From Sistotremastrum niveocremeum HHB9708 (Eukaryota; Basidiomycota; Agaricomycetes; Sistotremastrales; Sistotremastraceae), in the NCBI GenBank assembly GCA_001630475.1, contig KV419400.1:186940-250939 (forward strand): DNA of 64,000 nt. Reading direction: 5' to 3'. Made by a program: the position numbers and the translations under genes. The stretch's first letter is position 1. The number at the start of each line of letters is the position of its first letter. The notes below the pieces were generated by a model. The model saw only the letters and a program-made list of their open reading frames with translations. It was not told where the DNA came from and made no database searches. Shown here one piece after another: positions 60,934 to 64,000 of the stretch.

Positions 60934-61691
60934 TGTCCAAGATGATTTTGGGCGAGGGGTCGCTATGATTGCTAAATGTTGGGAAAGAGAGAAATCAGTG
61001 TTGAAAGGAGGGAATAAGTCCTGCCTGGGACTGTCGGGCGTGTCTTACAGGGAATGCAGCGAATGCAAAGCTGGTGCCCGCAGAGGGGGAGGCGCGAGGC
61101 AGCAGGCGGGGGCGGTTCGGACAAGCCCGAAAAGCAAAACTTGTTGATCAACCGTTCGAATTCTTTGCCTACGCTTCCCCTTGCTCAATTTTATTTCCTG
61201 TGCTCCTCGTCGTCGTTCTCTGCAATAAAATACGTTCAGTAGCTCCTTCCTTCCCGTCGGCGTCCCCACAACGTGTCCTTCATTTGCAATGCGGCTGCCA
61301 CATGCTCGACACATATTTCCATTTCCAAACACCCCATTTTTCAGACACGAGAAATATCCGGTTCGGAACTATTAATTAGAAAGTAACCATAAGTTGCCTG
61401 CGCAAGAGCACTCGATAGGAGCTTGATCAAGACTGTTATCACAGGACTGCTCCCGTACTTCCTGGATATTCCTTCGTATATATTCACGAGCCGGTCATGG
61501 ACGGAACTGCGAGTGAAACGACGACTCGAGTCCCAAATTTTCGATCTACAGTCTTCGGGGAAATCGTTTGAAAGGGAGAAAATCCTGATCTTCCCTGGGC
61601 ACATAGCAACAGGCACGCTTGCCGAACGGAACCCCTCAATATTCGGCTTTTAGATCCGGCTATATCCGTCCCTATCCTCTCCTCGTCCTCA
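60934..61691. other. Divergent intergenic region
   Basis: About 760 bases between divergent starts, with a purine-rich leader near 60960-61110. No gene seen; both strands carry only short chance frames. Confidence 0.45.
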
Positions 61692-63867
61692 TGCCTTCCA
61701 ATATTGCAGATGATCAAATCGTGCGTTCAAAATCAGCATCTTATTGCCACCAAGGCCGAGATATCTGTGCAAAATTCATAACTCAAAGACCGGGGGGTCA
61801 ACGCGAGAGTGAGCCCTGCATTCAAACTTTCCAATTTTTTTCCAACGTTTTGCCCAACAGCGCTCGTCCTCAGCTTGAACATGCCAATTATCATCGGCCG
61901 AGGGCGTCAATGGTATCTCGTGGCCCGTCAATTTGATCAGGGAACTTACGGTCATTCGTCATATAGTTCCTATGTGATCAAGGACCCTACCGTCTCAACC
62001 ATCCACTGCAAAATATACGCGTAACTCGATCAAACAACTCTATCTCTCGCGTGGTCTTCCCTAATCAATTACAATATCTAGCGTTCCATCAAGCACCGGC
62101 GAGATGCTCATCTCATGCCAGGTTCGACTTCTCTCGCTCGGTCCCTGACTCTGCCGCAGCTTTTTTGCCGTCCCTTCAGGACGTGTCGACGAATGGAATC
62201 TTGTTGAACGGGCACAAAATCCGAAAGTCGTCGGTTTTCTTATTAGAAGGCGACGTCTTTGAGATCCCTGCTTCTCAATGTACGTGGCACGTCCTGACCA
62301 TAGCACCCTGTTGACCCTAGTCGATATAGCATTCACATGCCACATCCTTAAAGTACCACTCCGGCCGAAAGCTCATTTATTCGATCCAACTCCACCCGTG
62401 AAGCCGGCACACAAGGTAGCACTCATCCCTTTCTTGGATTTTTTAACTTCCCTAGCGCAGGTCGTAGGAAAATACAAGATACAGTCCCACTGTCTTGGAA
62501 CGTACGTCTGTATGGATGTTGAAGATGACGAGCTCTGGATATCTAGCTCTATTCTCCAGCGGCTCCTTTGCTTCAGTATTTCTGGCAATCGACTCCGAAA
62601 ATTATCGACAAGTAGCATGCAAAACGCTGAATATACGGCCGCACCCTAAACAAAGCGCTCCCGAAGCAGAAAAGAAGAAAGTACTGAAGGAAGCCAACCT
62701 CTTGAAGAGTCTATGTCATGTATGCGCCCATAATCTAACAGGCCTGCTCAGTCACGTTTTCTAAGCTTATCTACCCAGCCGAACATCAACAAAGTTCTCG
62801 AAGTTGCCTACGAGGACTCATGGATGTAACTGTCGTCTTGTCTTAGGCCATCTATTCCTGCTGAAGCCTTCTTTGCGTCTCGCTCTTTCCAGTCATATAT
62901 TTTTGGACCTGGCGACTGGCGGAGACCTCTTCACGTACATCACTACCGGCGGCCATAAAGATTTCCGACTATTAGAAGGCGAAGCAAAATGGATAACGTA
63001 TCAATTAATGAAAGGACTGGATTATCTGCACGATCTCAATGTCTCCCATCGAGGTGCGTATCACCAAATCCTGCCTCTGATATCACTCGTTCATCGTTTT
63101 CTCTTTTTAGATCTGAAGGTAAAAATTCCCGGCTAGATCGAACACTCATAAGGATTCTTGTTCAGCCCGAAAATGTCCTCCTCTGTGCTCCTGGCCCGTA
63201 CCCTCGCGTTATAATCGCAGATTTTGGACTTGCAAGACAGAAAGCATGGCAAGCTACGTTCAACGCAGTCGGCACAGTACCGTACATGTCCCCCGAAGCG
63301 ATACTGGCGCTTGCGAACCCCAAATCGAAATACGTAGGCATGCCTGCCGATTGTTGGAGCCTCGGTTGTTGTAAGCATCTTTGTTGATATACCACGCAAT
63401 GACTTATGTATGCGTGTATAGGTGTTTATACGATGCTTGCGTACGTCGTCATACTTTGCTCATCTGGTTAACGACAACGCGCTTCTTAGCGGGGCTCATC
63501 CCTTCGATCATGACGAAACTTCAATGGACCCTCAAGCCGACTGGGCGTATTCTCATCCTGATCTTTCGCAAGTATCAGTCACAAGCGACAACATCGTCAA
63601 AGCCCGTATCATGAAAGGAAACATGGACTTCACAACTAAAATCTGGAACACTCTTCCCGACGGTCAGCCGCTTAGGCCCGTTCTATACGATGCCTGCGTC
63701 ATAACTCTCTAATTCCAGCTCGAGAATTGACCCAAGCTCTTCTAATATCTGACTGCGACAAACGAATGACGATCAAAGGCTCTCTGAAAAGTAAGTGGAT
63801 AACAATCGACGTCGAAGAACTGGAGAAATGGTACAAGACCCGCGTTGCCGCTGACTGCGATGGATAA
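61692..63867 (+). CDS. FHA-domain checkpoint kinase (Chk2/Cds1/Rad53 type)
   Basis: A Ser/Thr kinase of about 515 residues with an N-terminal FHA phosphopeptide-binding domain, the layout of the DNA-damage and replication checkpoint kinases. From ATG 61692 (MPSNIADDQIVRSKSASYCH), the FHA core reads LVLSLNMPIIIGRGRQW, DPTVSTIHCKIYA, then DVSTNGILLNGHKI across introns. The kinase has LGTGSFASVFLA, QVACKTL, GLDYLHDLNVSHR-D-L-K-PENVLL, DFGLARQ, VGTVPYMSPEA and DCWSLGCCVYTMLAGAHPFD. The HRDLKPEN loop is split by two introns around an 8-base microexon (63111-63118). There is a single FHA domain and only one TQ near the N-terminus, so the usual SQ/TQ cluster is missing. Many short introns make internal borders approximate. 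Confidence 0.9.
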
Positions 63868-64000
63868 TCAAAAACATGTCACTAATTCACTATTCTCGAT
63901 ACATGGATATGGATGTTCTCAATACAAGTACTGTGCTGCCTCATTCTCTTATATTCTGCGTGTCAATGTGGATATTATGCTTTGAGAATTTTGGCGTGAT

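Overview
The window is nuclear DNA of a filamentous basidiomycete, most likely an agaricomycete. Nearly every gene is cut by many short introns of about 45-60 bases with GT/AG borders, the genes are tightly packed on both strands, and the best matches I can recall are the fungal forms of RAVE subunit Rav1, exocyst Sec3, Tea1/Kel kelch proteins and Mit1-like remodelers. There is no operon structure and I see no tRNA, rRNA or CRISPR array. All gene models were read by eye from frame continuity and splice signals; internal exon borders are only certain where given.

Layout. 1-0.5 kb, 9.4-9.8 kb and 10.7-11.4 kb hold three diverged copies of one dispersed repeat; the first is inverted relative to the other two. 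Between them lie a tentative small gene (-), RAV1 (V-ATPase assembly, +) and GDI1 (Rab recycling, -). From 11.4 to 16.8 kb there is a long gene-poor stretch in front of a Zn2Cys6 transcription factor (+, to 20.3 kb). A HIRAN-SNF2-RING helicase of the Rad5/HLTF type (-) fills 20.7-24.6 kb. Two small orphan genes (+), one with membrane segments and one rich in coiled coil, occupy 25.2-28.7 kb. They are followed by two adjacent long palindromes, then SEC3 (-).

The most unusual part is 33.9-49.6 kb. Four paralogous genes encode a degenerate RNase III domain plus a C-terminal double-stranded-RNA-binding motif. One lies alone (-) at 33.9-34.8 kb; the other three form a head-to-tail array (+) at 45.0-49.6 kb. 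Between them sit a large CHD/Mit1-like chromatin remodeler (+) and a GMC oxidoreductase (-). All four paralogs share the same two intron positions, but three have lost all four catalytic acidic positions, so they look like a local expansion of RNase III pseudo-enzymes.

The right end is housekeeping: RRP5 (ribosome biogenesis, +), a Tea1-like kelch/coiled-coil polarity protein (-) and an FHA-containing checkpoint kinase of the Chk2/Cds1 type (+). Two genes contain an 8-base microexon that encodes part of an essential motif: the zinc cluster of the transcription factor and the HRDLK catalytic loop of the kinase.
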